Source: Hymenobacter cheonanensis
Lineage (GTDB): Bacteria; Bacteroidota; Bacteroidia; Cytophagales; Hymenobacteraceae
NCBI RefSeq assembly: GCF_030581075.1
Contig: NZ_JAUQSW010000010.1
Coordinates: 62,001-126,000, forward strand
DNA: 64,000 nucleotides
Direction: 5' to 3'
Numbering within the stretch: position 1 is the first letter of the stretch; each line of letters begins with the position of its first letter. The notes beneath the pieces were generated by a model, which worked only from the letters and a program-made list of their open reading frames with translations, made no database searches and was not told the DNA's origin. Shown here in pieces: positions 15,936 through 25,286 of this stretch. The position numbers and the translations under genes are program-made.

Positions 15936-16657
15936 TAATAGTTTGCCTCACTGCCGGGCAGGTCAATCAAAATAAATTGGGCGTCTTTGGTGGCTTCAAT
16001 AGCCAGCACGTCTTCCGCACTGATGCGAGCCTGGTCGTTGGCCCCCAGTACCGTGCCATTTACGGAAATGCTACCTTCCTTGACATAGATAAAGGTAAGG
16101 CGAATGGGGAATGTTTTGAACGTCAGTTTTTTCCCGCAGTCCAGGTTGCTCCAGTAAATGGTGCTGTTCGAGTTCATGTACACCACGTCTTCGAGCACGC
16201 GCTGGCCGGTTACGAGGGGCACCAACTCGTTTTTCTTGCTTTTCAAAAAACCCAGGTCCTTTTGCTCGTAGCTGGGGGCTAACCCCTTTTGGCTGGGCAC
16301 AAACCAGAGCTGATAGAGGTGCAGGGGCTTGTCCTGGCGGTTCATTTCGCTATGGGCCACGCCGGTGCCGGCCGTCATGCGCTGCACCTCACCGGCCGGG
16401 ATGGCCGTGCGGTTGCCCAGCGTATCCTCGTGGCTCACCTCGCCCTCAAGCACCAGGGTCACGATTTCCATCTCGGAGTGTGGGTGCTGCGGAAAGCCAT
16501 TTTGCGGGGCCACCGTGTCGTCGTTGAACACGCGCAACGGGCCGAAATGCATGTTGTCCCGGTCAAAGTAATCGGCAAACGAAAACAGAAAAAAGGAGCT
16601 GAGCCAGGCAGTGGGGGCCGCGTGGTGGCGGCTGGCGGCGGCAATGTGGGCGAGCAT
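15935..16657 (-). CDS. Pirin family protein
   Basis: 240 aa bicupin. Iron ligands in the N-terminal cupin are readable: PHPHSEMEIVTLV (HxHxxxE) and the distal GVAHSEMN. Pirins bind Fe and act as redox-sensing cofactors or as quercetin 2,3-dioxygenases. The sequence PQHPHSEMEI is the typical PHPHRGFE-equivalent. The upstream end could be shorter, since MHFGPLRVFNDD at residue 36 is the point where the conserved pirin core starts, but N-terminal Ala/His residues are common in this group. Coupled to the GAF gene downstream. Confidence 0.9.
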   Translation of the reverse strand: MLAHIAAASRHHAAPTAWLSSFFLFSFADYFDRDNMHFGPLRVFNDDTVAPQNGFPQHPHSEMEIVTLVLEGEVSHEDTLGNRTAIPAGEVQRMTAGTGVAHSEMNRQDKPLHLYQLWFVPSQKGLAPSYEQKDLGFLKSKKNELVPLVTGQRVLEDVVYMNSNSTIYWSNLDCGKKLTFKTFPIRLTFIYVKEGSISVNGTVLGANDQARISAEDVLAIEATKDAQFILIDLPGSEANY

Positions 16658-17048
16658 AGAGCGAAAGAAAAAGGGACGCGCCAGGGCGGCCGTGAACAGA
16701 ATAGCCCTAGAACTGCGAATCGGGGCCTGGGGTTGCTGCCGCTGGGTTTGCCCCGCGCCTTGCCAGGCAAAAATCAGGGCCGCAACTCACCCCCGAAATA
16801 TACAATAGCGCACACTAGGGCGTGCCAACTATTTCCGCAAACGTTTGCAGGATAAGAAAGAATTAGAAAATGGATTAAAAGCCTTATAATGTTCGTTTTG
16901 CGTGCTTTTTCAGCTTTGCCTACGAAGGGAATATTCAAACAAAAATCTTCATCAAATTTTAATCATTATAAAAAAAATCTAAATTTTGTTGTGACATGTT
17001 GCGGGAATTTTGCTAACATTGCGGCGTCCTTTTCCCCACCCAAACCTC
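16658..17048. other. Intergenic region between pirin and amylase genes (391 nt)
   Basis: No convincing gene. 16658-16800 is GC-rich and belongs to the pirin upstream region, with TATATTTC on the minus strand near 16796-16803 (one mismatch to TAnnTTTG). 16837-16848 is the palindrome described separately. 16850-17010 is markedly A+T-rich (poly-A runs, TTTTGTTGTG) and should contain the amylase promoter. Confidence 0.6.
16837..16848. promoter_or_regulatory. LacI-family-type operator palindrome GCAAACGTTTGC
   Basis: A perfect 12-bp palindrome with central CG, matching the half-site pattern (GCAAACG) of LacI/GalR-family sugar regulators. It is about 200 nt upstream of the first alpha-amylase start, just before an A+T-rich promoter-like stretch. 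No lacI-type gene is in the window. Binding is inferred from the motif only. Confidence 0.55.
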
Positions 17049-18548
17049 ATGCTACTACCCCTACCCGGGTCCGTGCGCCTAGCTGGCGCGGCGGCCCTGC
17101 TGTTTCTGGCGGGCTGCGCCAAAGAAACCGCCACCCCGAGCGCTAGCCCGGCGCTCGCCACCTCCGCCACCTCGGCCAATGCCACCGCCGTGAACGGCGT
17201 GATGATGCAGGGCTTTTACTGGGATGTGCCCGGCAGCACCTCGGCCGGCACCTGGTGGCAAAACCTGGGCAGCAAAGCCACCGAGCTGAGCGCGGCCGGC
17301 ATCACGGCCATGTGGCTGCCGCCCGCTTACAAAGGCAGCGCCGGCGGCTACGACGTGGGCTACGGCGTGTATGACCGCTACGACTTGGGCGAGTTCAACC
17401 AGAAGGGCACCGTGGCCACGCACTACGGCACGCTGGCCCAGCTCCAAAGCTGCATCGCGGCCCTGCACGGCAAGGGCATTCAGGTGTACGAAGACGTGGT
17501 GATGAACCACCTGATGGGCGCCGACTACCAGGAAAGTTTCACGTATAACGGCCAGAATTTCAACGTGTACACGGGCTTCAACTATCCCGGCCGGGGCACC
17601 ACGTACAGCAATTACCAGTGGCACTATTACAATTTTAACGGGGCGCAGCAGGGCGCCAATAATAGCTGGCTGCAGTGGAACCCCTGGGATTTTCAGCCCT
17701 ACAACAACGGCGACGCCTACGACAATCTCATGGGCTGCGAGGTGCGCTACGCCGACGTGAACCAGGCCAACGAAACCATTAAGTGGGGCAACTGGCTGAC
17801 CACCAAGCTCGGGCTGGACGGCTACCGCATCGACGCGGCTAAGCACATTCAGACCGCCTTTTTCAACAACTGGCTCGACAATGTGAAGGGCACTCGCTTC
17901 GCCGTGAGCGAGGTGTGGTTTAACAGCGTGAGCCAGCTCAACGACTACGCCTCGGCCACGGGCGGGCGCACCAGTTTGTTCGACGTGCCGCTGCACTACA
18001 CCTTTAAGGCGATGAGCGACGGCAACGGCGCCTGGGACATGCGCGGGCTGGAATTCGCGGGCTTTACCGAGTCGAACCCGACACTATCGGTGTCGTTCGT
18101 GGATAACCACGACACCGACACGCCGGGCGGGCTAAACTCGCCGGTCGTCAACCTCAAGATGCTGGCCTATGCCTACATCCTGACCCGCGAAAAGGGCTAC
18201 CCCTGCGTGTTTTACCGCGACTACTACGAGTACGGGCTAGGGGCCCAGATTAAGACTCTGAGCCTCATTCGCAAGGCCAATGCCTACGGCGCGGCTTACG
18301 AGTACACCAGCGTGGATGACACCGACTACTATGCCTACTCGCGGGCCGGCGACAGCACGCACAAAGGCCTGATGCTCATTCTCAACGATGGCAGCGGCGC
18401 CCGCACCAAGGGCATTACCTCGCCCTTCAAGAGCGCCACGCTCACCGACAAAACCGGCAACTACGCTGGCACCATCACCACCGATGCCAACGGCTACGGC
18501 AACTTCCCGGTGAACGGCCGCAGCTGGTCGGTGTGGGTGCCGAATTAA
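17049..18548 (+). CDS. Alpha-amylase lipoprotein (GH13), no starch-binding domain
   Basis: 499 aa endo-acting glucan hydrolase. Lipobox FLAGC puts Cys at about residue 20, followed by a short Ala/Ser/Thr linker; hence it should be surface- or periplasm-anchored. MMQGFYWDVP, LPPAYKG, YGVYDRYDLGEFNQKGTV, and LHGKGIQVYEDVVMNH are as in GH13 subfamily 5-like enzymes. Catalytic residues: nucleophile Asp262 (YRIDAAKH), acid/base Glu288 (VSEVW), and Asp355 (VDNHDTD). It ends right after the C-domain at VWVPN. The ATG at 17049 starts the signal; the TTG at 17010 is a worse alternative. Paralog at 18659-20476 is close throughout the catalytic domain. Confidence 0.95.
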   Translation: MLLPLPGSVRLAGAAALLFLAGCAKETATPSASPALATSATSANATAVNGVMMQGFYWDVPGSTSAGTWWQNLGSKATELSAAGITAMWLPPAYKGSAGGYDVGYGVYDRYDLGEFNQKGTVATHYGTLAQLQSCIAALHGKGIQVYEDVVMNHLMGADYQESFTYNGQNFNVYTGFNYPGRGTTYSNYQWHYYNFNGAQQGANNSWLQWNPWDFQPYNNGDAYDNLMGCEVRYADVNQANETIKWGNWLTTKLGLDGYRIDAAKHIQTAFFNNWLDNVKGTRFAVSEVWFNSVSQLNDYASATGGRTSLFDVPLHYTFKAMSDGNGAWDMRGLEFAGFTESNPTLSVSFVDNHDTDTPGGLNSPVVNLKMLAYAYILTREKGYPCVFYRDYYEYGLGAQIKTLSLIRKANAYGAAYEYTSVDDTDYYAYSRAGDSTHKGLMLILNDGSGARTKGITSPFKSATLTDKTGNYAGTITTDANGYGNFPVNGRSWSVWVPN

Positions 18549-18551
18549 AGA

Positions 18552-18620
18552 AGCTGAAAGTGAAGCGTTGAAGGTGAAAAAGATACGTCCTAACCCGCCT
18601 TTACCGCTTCACTTTCAACT
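18552..18620. repeat. Inverted repeat between the two amylase genes
   Basis: AGCTGAAAGTGAAGCG (18552-18567) pairs with CGCTTCACTTTCAACT (18605-18620), 15 of 16 positions. It lies in the 110-nt gap and could act as a weak terminator or mRNA-processing site. No strong T run follows. Confidence 0.6.
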
Positions 18621-18658
18621 TTTAACTGCTTTCCTTTCCCACCCATTTCCCTTTTCCT

Positions 18659-20476
18659 ATGTCCACTTTTTTACGCGGGGCTAGCCGCGCTTCGCTGGCC
18701 GCCGCCCTCTTCCTGGCTTCCTGCGCCAAGGAAGCCACCGTGCCCACCGCGCCGGCCCCGGCTAGCCTGGCTACCGCCAGCAACGATGCCACCGCCGTGA
18801 ACGGCGTGATGATGCAGGGCTTTTACTGGGACGTGCCCCAGACCACCAGCGGCCAAACCTGGTGGCAGGTACTCGGCGGCAAGGCCAGCGAGCTGAAAAG
18901 CGCCGGCATAACGGCCCTGTGGCTGCCGCCGGCCTACAAAGGCAGCGGCGTGAACGACGTGGGCTACGGCGTGTACGACCGCTACGACCTGGGCGAGTTC
19001 AACCAGAAGGGCACCGTGGCCACCCACTACGGCACGCTGGCCCAATTGCAGAGCTGCATCTCGGCCCTGCACGGCCAGGGCGTGCAGGTGTATGAAGACA
19101 TGGTAATGAACCACTTGACCTCGGCCGATGCGCAGGAGCAGTTCAACGTGGGCGGCACCAACTACAACGTGTACACCAGCTTCACTTACCCCGGCCGGGC
19201 CAACAAGTACAGCACCTACCAGTGGCATTATTATAATTTCAACGGTACCCAGCAGGCGCCCAATAATGGGTGGTACCAGTGGAATGCCTGGGACTTCCAG
19301 CCCTACGCCAACGGCGATGCCTACGATAATTTGCTAGGGTCGGAAATTCGCTACGCCGACCAGAACCAGGTGACCGAAACCATTAAGTGGGGCAACTGGA
19401 TGACGACCACGCTGGGCCTCGACGGCTACCGCCTCGACGCCACCAAGCACATGCTCACCTCGTTTGTGAACTCGTGGCTTGATAATGTGAAGGGCACTTC
19501 GGGGCGCTTTGCCGTGAGCGAGGCGTGGTTTCGCAACCTCACCGACCTCAATAACTACGCCTCGGCCACGGGCGGGCGCACGAGCCTGTTTGACGTGCCG
19601 CTGCACTACACCTTCGCCGATATGAGCAACGGCAACGGCGCCTGGGACATGCGCGGGCTGCAATTTGCGGGCTTCACCGAGGCCAACGGCGCGCTCTCGG
19701 TGTCCTTCGTGGATAACCACGACACCGACCAGACGGGCGGCGCGCTCTACTCGCCGGTGGCTAACCTCAAGATGCTGGCTTACAGCTACATTCTGACCCG
19801 CGAGAAGGGCTACCCCTGCGTATTTTACAAGGATTATTATAACTACGGCCTGGGCGCGCAGATTAAGACGCTCATCGGCATCCGGCAGGCCCACGGCTTT
19901 GGCTCGGGCTACGAGTACACCAGCGCCGACGACGCTGACGTGTATGCCTACTCGCGGGCCGGCGACGCCACCCACACCGGCCTGCTTGAGTTGCTGAACG
20001 ACGGCAGCAGCGCCGCCAGCAAGGCCATCACCACGCCCTTCAAAAACGCGACCCTCACCGACCTCACCGGCAACACCACCGGCACCGTCACGACCGATGC
20101 CAACGGCCTCGGCACCTTCCGCGTCAACGCCCGTTCCTACGCCGTGTGGGTACCCAGCGGCACCAGTGGCGGTGGCACCACCGGCAACACCTCGGTGGCG
20201 TTCACCATCAACTACAGCAACACCGTGAGCGGCCAGGACCTCTACATTGTGGGCAGCACCGCCCAGCTAGGCTCCTGGAACACGGCCAATGCCATTAAGA
20301 TGAGCGGCGCGGCCTACCCCAACTGGACCGTGACCGTGCCCCTCACCACGGGTACCAACGTGCAGTACAAGTACTTCCGCAAAGACGCTTCGGGTAATAT
20401 CCTCTGGGAAGGCGACCCCAACAACTCGCTTACCCCTAGCGGCAGCAGCCAGAGCGTAACCGATACCTGGCACTAG
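18659..20476 (+). CDS. Alpha-amylase lipoprotein (GH13) with C-terminal CBM20
   Basis: 605 aa. The catalytic part parallels the preceding gene, with nucleophile Asp260 (YRLDATKH), Glu288 (VSEAW) and Asp355 (VDNHDTD); lipobox FLASC. After VWVPSG and a Gly/Thr/Ser linker (about residues 500-512) there is a roughly 95-residue starch-binding domain of the CBM20 type: VAFTINYSNTVSGQDLYIVG, LGSWNTANAI, NVQYKYFRKDASG, WEGDPNNSL. This suggests granule- or polymer-binding, while the first amylase handles soluble products. The 110-nt gap and shared orientation indicate a tandem duplication followed by gain or loss of CBM20. Confidence 0.95.
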   Translation: MSTFLRGASRASLAAALFLASCAKEATVPTAPAPASLATASNDATAVNGVMMQGFYWDVPQTTSGQTWWQVLGGKASELKSAGITALWLPPAYKGSGVNDVGYGVYDRYDLGEFNQKGTVATHYGTLAQLQSCISALHGQGVQVYEDMVMNHLTSADAQEQFNVGGTNYNVYTSFTYPGRANKYSTYQWHYYNFNGTQQAPNNGWYQWNAWDFQPYANGDAYDNLLGSEIRYADQNQVTETIKWGNWMTTTLGLDGYRLDATKHMLTSFVNSWLDNVKGTSGRFAVSEAWFRNLTDLNNYASATGGRTSLFDVPLHYTFADMSNGNGAWDMRGLQFAGFTEANGALSVSFVDNHDTDQTGGALYSPVANLKMLAYSYILTREKGYPCVFYKDYYNYGLGAQIKTLIGIRQAHGFGSGYEYTSADDADVYAYSRAGDATHTGLLELLNDGSSAASKAITTPFKNATLTDLTGNTTGTVTTDANGLGTFRVNARSYAVWVPSGTSGGGTTGNTSVAFTINYSNTVSGQDLYIVGSTAQLGSWNTANAIKMSGAAYPNWTVTVPLTTGTNVQYKYFRKDASGNILWEGDPNNSLTPSGSSQSVTDTWH

Positions 20477-20537
20477 GTTTTAGTTATGAAGTAAAAGCCA
20501 GGAGTTCGGAGTTGCCTTTTGTAGCAACTTAGGACTA

Positions 20538-20584
20538 AACAAGAAGTCCCCGCCGCGCTGGTCGCGGCGGGGACTTCTTGTTTT
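20538..20584 (+). terminator. Strong terminator after the amylase pair
   Basis: Stem AACAAGAAGTCCCCGCCGCG with its near-perfect complement CGCGGCGGGGACTTCTTGTT, followed by TTTT. The length and GC content suggest high efficiency. It insulates the amylase transcript from aspA. Confidence 0.9.
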
Positions 20585-20643
20585 ACCAAAGCTACCTTTC
20601 GCCGGCTTCAGCCGTAAGACCACGCTTTCCCTACCTCTCCCCC

Positions 20644-22053
20644 ATGACCCCATCCACCCGCCTCGAACACGATTTCCTGGGCGAATTGCCCATCCCCGAC
20701 GACGCTTACTATGGTATCCAGACCCTGCGGGCGCTCGATAATTTTCACATTACGGGCATTCCCATCAAGGTAGAGCCACTGTTTGTGCAGGCGCTGGCCT
20801 TCGTGAAGAAGGGGGCGGCCCTAGCCAATAAAGAGCTAGGGGTCCTCGACCCCACCATTGCCGACTTCATCGCCCAGGCCTGCGACCGCGTGGCCAGCGG
20901 CGAGTTCGACAATCAATTCCTCACAGACATGATTCAGGGCGGGGCCGGCACCTCGGTGAATATGAACGCCAACGAGGTGATTGCCAACGTGGCCCTGGAA
21001 CTGATGGGCCACCAGAAGGGCGAGTACCAGTACTGCCACCCCAACAACCACGTAAACTGCTCGCAGTCAACCAACGACGCCTACCCTACCGCCTTTCGCA
21101 TTGCCCTCAACAACAAGCTGGCCGGCTACCGCGACACGCTTGCGCTGCTCGCCGACGCCTTTTTTGCCAAGGGCGAGGAGTTCCACAACGTGCTCAAGAT
21201 GGGCCGCACCCAGCTCCAGGACGCCGTGCCCATGAGCATGGGCGATGAGTTCAACGCCTTCGCCACCAACCTGCGCGAGGAGCTGCTGCGCATCGACGAC
21301 TCGCGCCGGCTCATCTCCGAAATCAACATGGGCGCCACCGCCATCGGCACCCGCGTAAACACGCCCCCCGGCTACGCGGGCCTCGTAACGCAGCACCTGC
21401 GCCAGATAACCGGCCTCGACCTGAGCCTGGCCGGCGACCTCATTGAGGCCACCTACGACACCGGGGCCTACGTGCAGCTCTCGGGTGTGCTCAAGCGCAC
21501 GGCCGTGAAACTCAGCAAGATATGCAACGACCTGCGCCTGCTAGCCTCGGGCCCGCGCGCCGGCCTGTTCGAGATTAACCTGCCGCCCTTGCAGCCCGGC
21601 TCCAGCATCATGCCCGGCAAGGTGAACCCCGTGGTGCCCGAGGTGGTGAACCAGACGGCCTTCTACGTCATCGGCGCCGACCTCACCGTAACGATGGCCG
21701 CCGAGGCCGGCCAGCTGCAACTCAATGTGATGGAGCCGGTTATCTCATTCGCGCTCTTCACCAGCATCTCTTACATGACCAATGCCTGCCGCACGCTGCG
21801 CGAAAAATGCGTGCTCGGCATCACCGCCAACGCTGAGCACGCCGCCAGCCTCGTCTACAACAGCATCGGCATCGTAACCCAGCTCAACCCCGTGCTCGGC
21901 TACGAAGCCTCGGCCAGCATCGCTAAAGAGGCTCTGGCCACCGGCAAGTCCGTCCACGACATCGCCGTAACCGAGCGCCACTTGCTGACCCAGGAAAAAT
22001 GGGACGAGATTTTCACGTTTGAAAACCTCATCCGCCCGGTGTTTATGAAATAG
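20644..22053 (+). CDS. aspA: Aspartate ammonia-lyase (aspartase)
   Basis: 469 aa. Converts L-aspartate to fumarate and ammonia; fumarase/aspartase superfamily, homotetramer. The superfamily signature GSSIMPGKVN lies at about residues 319-328; SQSTNDAYPTAF, GRTQLQDAVPMSMG, and TAIGTRVNTPPGY also match aspartase rather than fumarase (aspartase carries TAIGTGIN/TRVN-type loop). The frame runs back to 20578, but the conserved N-terminus RLEHDFLGELPIPDDAYYGI begins at the ATG 20644. TACCTTTC (20593-20600) is a near-consensus -7 element. Downstream is a family A repeat. Confidence 0.95.
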   Translation: MTPSTRLEHDFLGELPIPDDAYYGIQTLRALDNFHITGIPIKVEPLFVQALAFVKKGAALANKELGVLDPTIADFIAQACDRVASGEFDNQFLTDMIQGGAGTSVNMNANEVIANVALELMGHQKGEYQYCHPNNHVNCSQSTNDAYPTAFRIALNNKLAGYRDTLALLADAFFAKGEEFHNVLKMGRTQLQDAVPMSMGDEFNAFATNLREELLRIDDSRRLISEINMGATAIGTRVNTPPGYAGLVTQHLRQITGLDLSLAGDLIEATYDTGAYVQLSGVLKRTAVKLSKICNDLRLLASGPRAGLFEINLPPLQPGSSIMPGKVNPVVPEVVNQTAFYVIGADLTVTMAAEAGQLQLNVMEPVISFALFTSISYMTNACRTLREKCVLGITANAEHAASLVYNSIGIVTQLNPVLGYEASASIAKEALATGKSVHDIAVTERHLLTQEKWDEIFTFENLIRPVFMK

Positions 22054-22056
22054 CGC

Positions 22057-22166
22057 AACCCTCACCCCCGGCCCCTCTCCTTGGGGAGAGGGGAGCCTAG
22101 CGCAGGCGAACGTATAGCAATCGTCAGGCTCCCCTCTCCCCAAGGAGAGGGGCCGGGGGTGAGGTT
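22057..22166. repeat. Family A inverted repeat, copy 2
   Basis: Arms 22057-22098 and 22126-22166, almost perfectly complementary, each with an internal CCCCTCTCC...GGAGAGGGG hairpin around TTGG. Located 4 nt after the aspA stop and before the convergent DUF3109 gene, a position where it may serve as a terminator. Same arm consensus as the copies at 4417 and 57291. Confidence 0.9.
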
Positions 22167-22229
22167 ACACGGTCGGGTTTTCAATCAAGAGTAGCGCTCA
22201 TTGACGATTTGGTCGTCAGAGAGGCTAGG

Positions 22230-22799
22230 TTACGCCGTCGGGTTTTCAATCTCCCGCGCCAGCTCGGCGTACCAGTCGGCGCCGTATTTGCGCTCCAGCG
22301 GCTCTTTCAGGAATTTGTACACCGGCACCCCTAGCTTGGCCCCGAACGAGCAAGCCGGCGAGCAAATGTCCCAGCGGTCGTAGTTGAGCGCCTCGAAGCC
22401 CTCGTATTTCGTCACCCGAATGGGGTATAAGTGGCAGCTAATCGGCTTCTTAAAATCGGTAGCGCCCGCCAGGTACGCCTGCTCGATGCCGCACTTCAGA
22501 ATACCCAGCTCGTCGTAGAGCGCGTAGGCGCACTCCCGGTCGTTGATGGTCGTCGTGCTATAGTCGCCCTCCCAATCCTCTATGTAAAGCCCCTGGGCCG
22601 CAATGGCTTGCTTGCCAGCCTCCGTCAGGAACGGCTCAATCTTAGGGTATTCATTTTTAAGAATTTCCAGTTCTTCCAGCTCCAGGGGCGCGCCAAGGTC
22701 GCCTTCCACGCAGCAGGCGCCTTTGCAGGCGTTGAGGTTGCACACGAAAAACTGCTCGGCCACGTCGTCGGAGATAACGGTGTTTTGAATAACAATCAT
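22230..22799 (-). CDS. DUF3109 family protein (Cys-rich)
   Basis: 189 aa conserved Bacteroidota protein of unknown function. The N-terminal [20 protein letters not shown] contains the cysteines typical of DUF3109; further cysteines occur in ECAYAL, LKCGIEQ, SCHLYPI and ICSPACSFG. The spacing suggests a metal or Fe-S site, but no chemistry has been established. The open frame extends upstream to 22904, but the conserved start is [12 protein letters not shown] at 22799, downstream of a TATCTTTG promoter (22877-22884, minus). Confidence 0.85.
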   Translation of the reverse strand: MIVIQNTVISDDVAEQFFVCNLNACKGACCVEGDLGAPLELEELEILKNEYPKIEPFLTEAGKQAIAAQGLYIEDWEGDYSTTTINDRECAYALYDELGILKCGIEQAYLAGATDFKKPISCHLYPIRVTKYEGFEALNYDRWDICSPACSFGAKLGVPVYKFLKEPLERKYGADWYAELAREIENPTA

Positions 22800-22876
22800 A
22801 AGAAGCGAATTTATCGACGATAGAAAGCGGTTAGTAAAAGCGGGCAGCGGGCTAGCCTTGCCTAAAAACACTAGCA

Positions 22877-22884
22877 CAAAGATA
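22877..22884 (-). promoter_or_regulatory. -7 element TATCTTTG, DUF3109 promoter
   Basis: Exact TAnnTTTG on the minus strand, giving a leader of roughly 70 nt. Paired with the divergent plus-strand copy at 22907-22914; the two identical octamers are 22 nt apart. Confidence 0.55.
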
Positions 22885-22906
22885 CCGCCCGGCCGCCCCC
22901 TCAACT

Positions 22907-22914
22907 TATCTTTG
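22907..22914 (+). promoter_or_regulatory. -7 element TATCTTTG, helicase promoter
   Basis: Exact match, leading to an expected transcript start near 22920 and a 5' leader of about 27 nt before the UvrD start at 22947. Confidence 0.55.
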
Positions 22915-22946
22915 TCAGCTAGCCGCCCGCGGGGCGGCCTCTTCGT

Positions 22947-25193
22947 ATGGCTTTAGATTATCGCGCTCTTTTGAACCCCTCGCAGGCCGCCGCCGTGCTC
23001 CAAACGGAAGGCCCCTGCATGATTATCGCCGGTGCCGGCTCGGGCAAAACGCGGGTGCTCACCTACCGCATTGCTCACCTGCTTGAGCAAGGCGTCGACC
23101 CGTTTAACATCCTGGCCCTCACCTTCACGAACAAGGCCGCCAAGGAAATGCGCGCCCGCATTGAGAAGGTAGTCGGCCCCAACGCCAAAAATCTGTGGAT
23201 GGGCACCTTCCACTCCGTGTTCGCCAAAATTCTGCGCTCCGAGGCCGACCGCATCGGCTTTCCGCGCTCGTTCACCATCTACGATACGCAGGACAGCAAG
23301 ACCCTCATCGGCCAGATTGTGAAGGAGTTGGAACTGGATGACAAGCTCTACAAAGCCAGCACCGTGCTAGGCCGCATTTCAGCCGCCAAGAACAAACTGA
23401 TTTCCCACAATCAGTACCTCAGCGACCCCGTCATCAAGCAGGACGACGAGGCGGCGCTCCGGCCCAAAATCGGCGTCATCTACCAGCAGTACCAGCAGCG
23501 CTGCTTCAAGGCCGGCGCCATGGATTTTGATGACCTGCTGTTTCAAACCAACGTGCTGTTTCGCGACCACCCCGATATTCTGAATAAATACCAGAATAAA
23601 TTCCGGTTTGTAATGGTGGATGAGTACCAGGACACCAACTATTCGCAGTATTTAATTACCCGCAAGCTGGCGGCCAAGGAGCGCAATATTTGCGTGGTGG
23701 GCGACGATGCGCAAAGTATCTACGCTTTCCGCGGCGCGGATATTACCAATATCCTCAATTTCGAGAAAGACTATCCCGAGCTGAATATATTTAAGCTCGA
23801 ACAGAATTATCGCTCCACTAAAAATATCGTGTGGGCCGCTAATTCGGTTATTAAGAACAACCAGGCGCAATTGCGCAAGGACGTTTTTTCGGACAACGAA
23901 GACGGCCATTTAATCGAGGTAATTAAAGCCGCCTCCGACAATGAGGAAGGCAAATTAATTGCCCAGTCGATTTACGAGGACAAGATGAACCAGCATCTGT
24001 CCTACGACAATTTTGCCATCCTCTACCGCACCAACGCCCAGAGCCGGGCCATGGAAGAGGCCCTGCGCAAATTAAATATTCGCTACAAAATTGTGGGCGG
24101 CCTGAGCTTTTATCAGCGCAAGGAAATCAAGGACTTGGTAGCGTATCTGCGCCTCACGGTAAACCCGAATGATGAGCAGGCCCTGCGCCGGGTAATTAAT
24201 TATCCCAAGCGCGGCATCGGCGACACCACGATTAGTAAATTAATTAATTCGGCCGAGGAAAGCAACCACACTATTTGGGAAGTCGTGAGCAACGCCGACC
24301 AGTTTTTGCCAACCAGGGTATCAAACCCGGTGGTAGGCTTCGCCGAAAAAATTAAGAGCTACACGGCCGTGGCGGCTAAGGAAGATGCGTTTGAGGCGGC
24401 CAAATTCATTGCCAAAAACTCGGGCATGATTGAGGAATTGTACGCCGATAAGAGCATCGAAGGCTTGTCGCGCTACGAGAACATTCAGGAGCTGCTCAAC
24501 GGCATCAAGGAATATGTAGACGACCACGAGCGCGAGGACAAGTCGCTAGGGGCGTTTTTGCAGGACATTGCCCTCGTCACCGATTCCGACCTCAAGGACG
24601 CAGCCCAGGAGGGCGAGGCCGTGACGATGATGACCATTCACTCGGCTAAGGGCCTGGAATTCAGAAACGTGTACATCGTAGGCATGGAAGAAAACCTCTT
24701 CCCTAGCCAGATGATGATAACCTCGCGGGCCGACCTGGAGGAAGAGCGCCGGCTGTTTTATGTGGCTATCACGCGGGCCGAAAAGAAGCTCACGCTTAGC
24801 TACGCCACCTCGCGCTACCAGTGGGGCAACCTGCGCTCGTGCGAGAAGTCGCGCTTCCTGGATGAGATTGACCATCAGTACCTTAACGTGAAGTTTGCGG
24901 CCGGCCCGGCCGTGGGCGAGTCGCCGTTTCAGCACGTATTTGAGCGCCGCTCGAACCTTATAGCCGCCCCGGTGCGTAAGACGGTACCGACCAAGTACGT
25001 AGCTCCGGCCGACTTTCAACCCTCGGACACGAGTAACTTGCAGGCCGGCCAGCGCGTTGAGCACGCCAAGTTTGGCTTTGGCAAAGTGGCCACGCTCGAA
25101 AAGCAGAACGGCACCGTGAAGGCGATTATTCAGTTCGATGAAGTGGGCGAGAAAACGCTGCTGCTCAGCTTTGCCAAGCTGCGGGTGCTGTAG
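22947..25193 (+). CDS. pcrA: ATP-dependent DNA helicase UvrD/PcrA (SF1A)
   Basis: 748 aa 3'-5' DNA helicase for mismatch and nucleotide-excision repair and for clearing recombination intermediates. Motif I (Walker A) [13 protein letters not shown] near residue 28, motif [10 protein letters not shown] near 222, motif [17 protein letters not shown], motif IV EQNYRST, motif [11 protein letters not shown] and motif VI ITRAEKK are all present. The C-terminal 45 residues contain the PcrA Tudor-like patch ([15 protein letters not shown]) that contacts RNA polymerase. Length and start are as in the family. Parts of the gene use more AAT/ATT/TTA codons than its neighbours. Confidence 0.95.
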   Translation: MALDYRALLNPSQAAAVLQTEGPCMIIAGAGSGKTRVLTYRIAHLLEQGVDPFNILALTFTNKAAKEMRARIEKVVGPNAKNLWMGTFHSVFAKILRSEADRIGFPRSFTIYDTQDSKTLIGQIVKELELDDKLYKASTVLGRISAAKNKLISHNQYLSDPVIKQDDEAALRPKIGVIYQQYQQRCFKAGAMDFDDLLFQTNVLFRDHPDILNKYQNKFRFVMVDEYQDTNYSQYLITRKLAAKERNICVVGDDAQSIYAFRGADITNILNFEKDYPELNIFKLEQNYRSTKNIVWAANSVIKNNQAQLRKDVFSDNEDGHLIEVIKAASDNEEGKLIAQSIYEDKMNQHLSYDNFAILYRTNAQSRAMEEALRKLNIRYKIVGGLSFYQRKEIKDLVAYLRLTVNPNDEQALRRVINYPKRGIGDTTISKLINSAEESNHTIWEVVSNADQFLPTRVSNPVVGFAEKIKSYTAVAAKEDAFEAAKFIAKNSGMIEELYADKSIEGLSRYENIQELLNGIKEYVDDHEREDKSLGAFLQDIALVTDSDLKDAAQEGEAVTMMTIHSAKGLEFRNVYIVGMEENLFPSQMMITSRADLEEERRLFYVAITRAEKKLTLSYATSRYQWGNLRSCEKSRFLDEIDHQYLNVKFAAGPAVGESPFQHVFERRSNLIAAPVRKTVPTKYVAPADFQPSDTSNLQAGQRVEHAKFGFGKVATLEKQNGTVKAIIQFDEVGEKTLLLSFAKLRVL

Positions 25194-25269
25194 CGCAGAG
25201 CCCGGCGAGGCTAGCGAAATTTCGCCAAGGAAAGTGCAAAGCCTCGTCACCGCTGCCAAGCTCTGCGCT
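25192..25269. repeat. Imperfect inverted repeat after the helicase
   Basis: Outer arms AGCGCAGAGC (25192-25201) and GCTCTGCGCT (25260-25269), inner arms CGAGGCT (25206-25212) and AGCCTCG (25240-25246). It starts at the helicase stop codon and could work as a terminator without a T tail, or as a 3'-end stabiliser. Confidence 0.6.
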
Positions 25270-25286
25270 CACTAACTTTTAATTAC

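Noticed and set aside
23570-24270. Horizontally acquired segment in the UvrD/PcrA gene
   Set aside because: Some AATT-rich codons occur, but a 60-nt count at 24181-24240 gives 53 percent G+C, a mild drop without sharp borders, unlike lysC.
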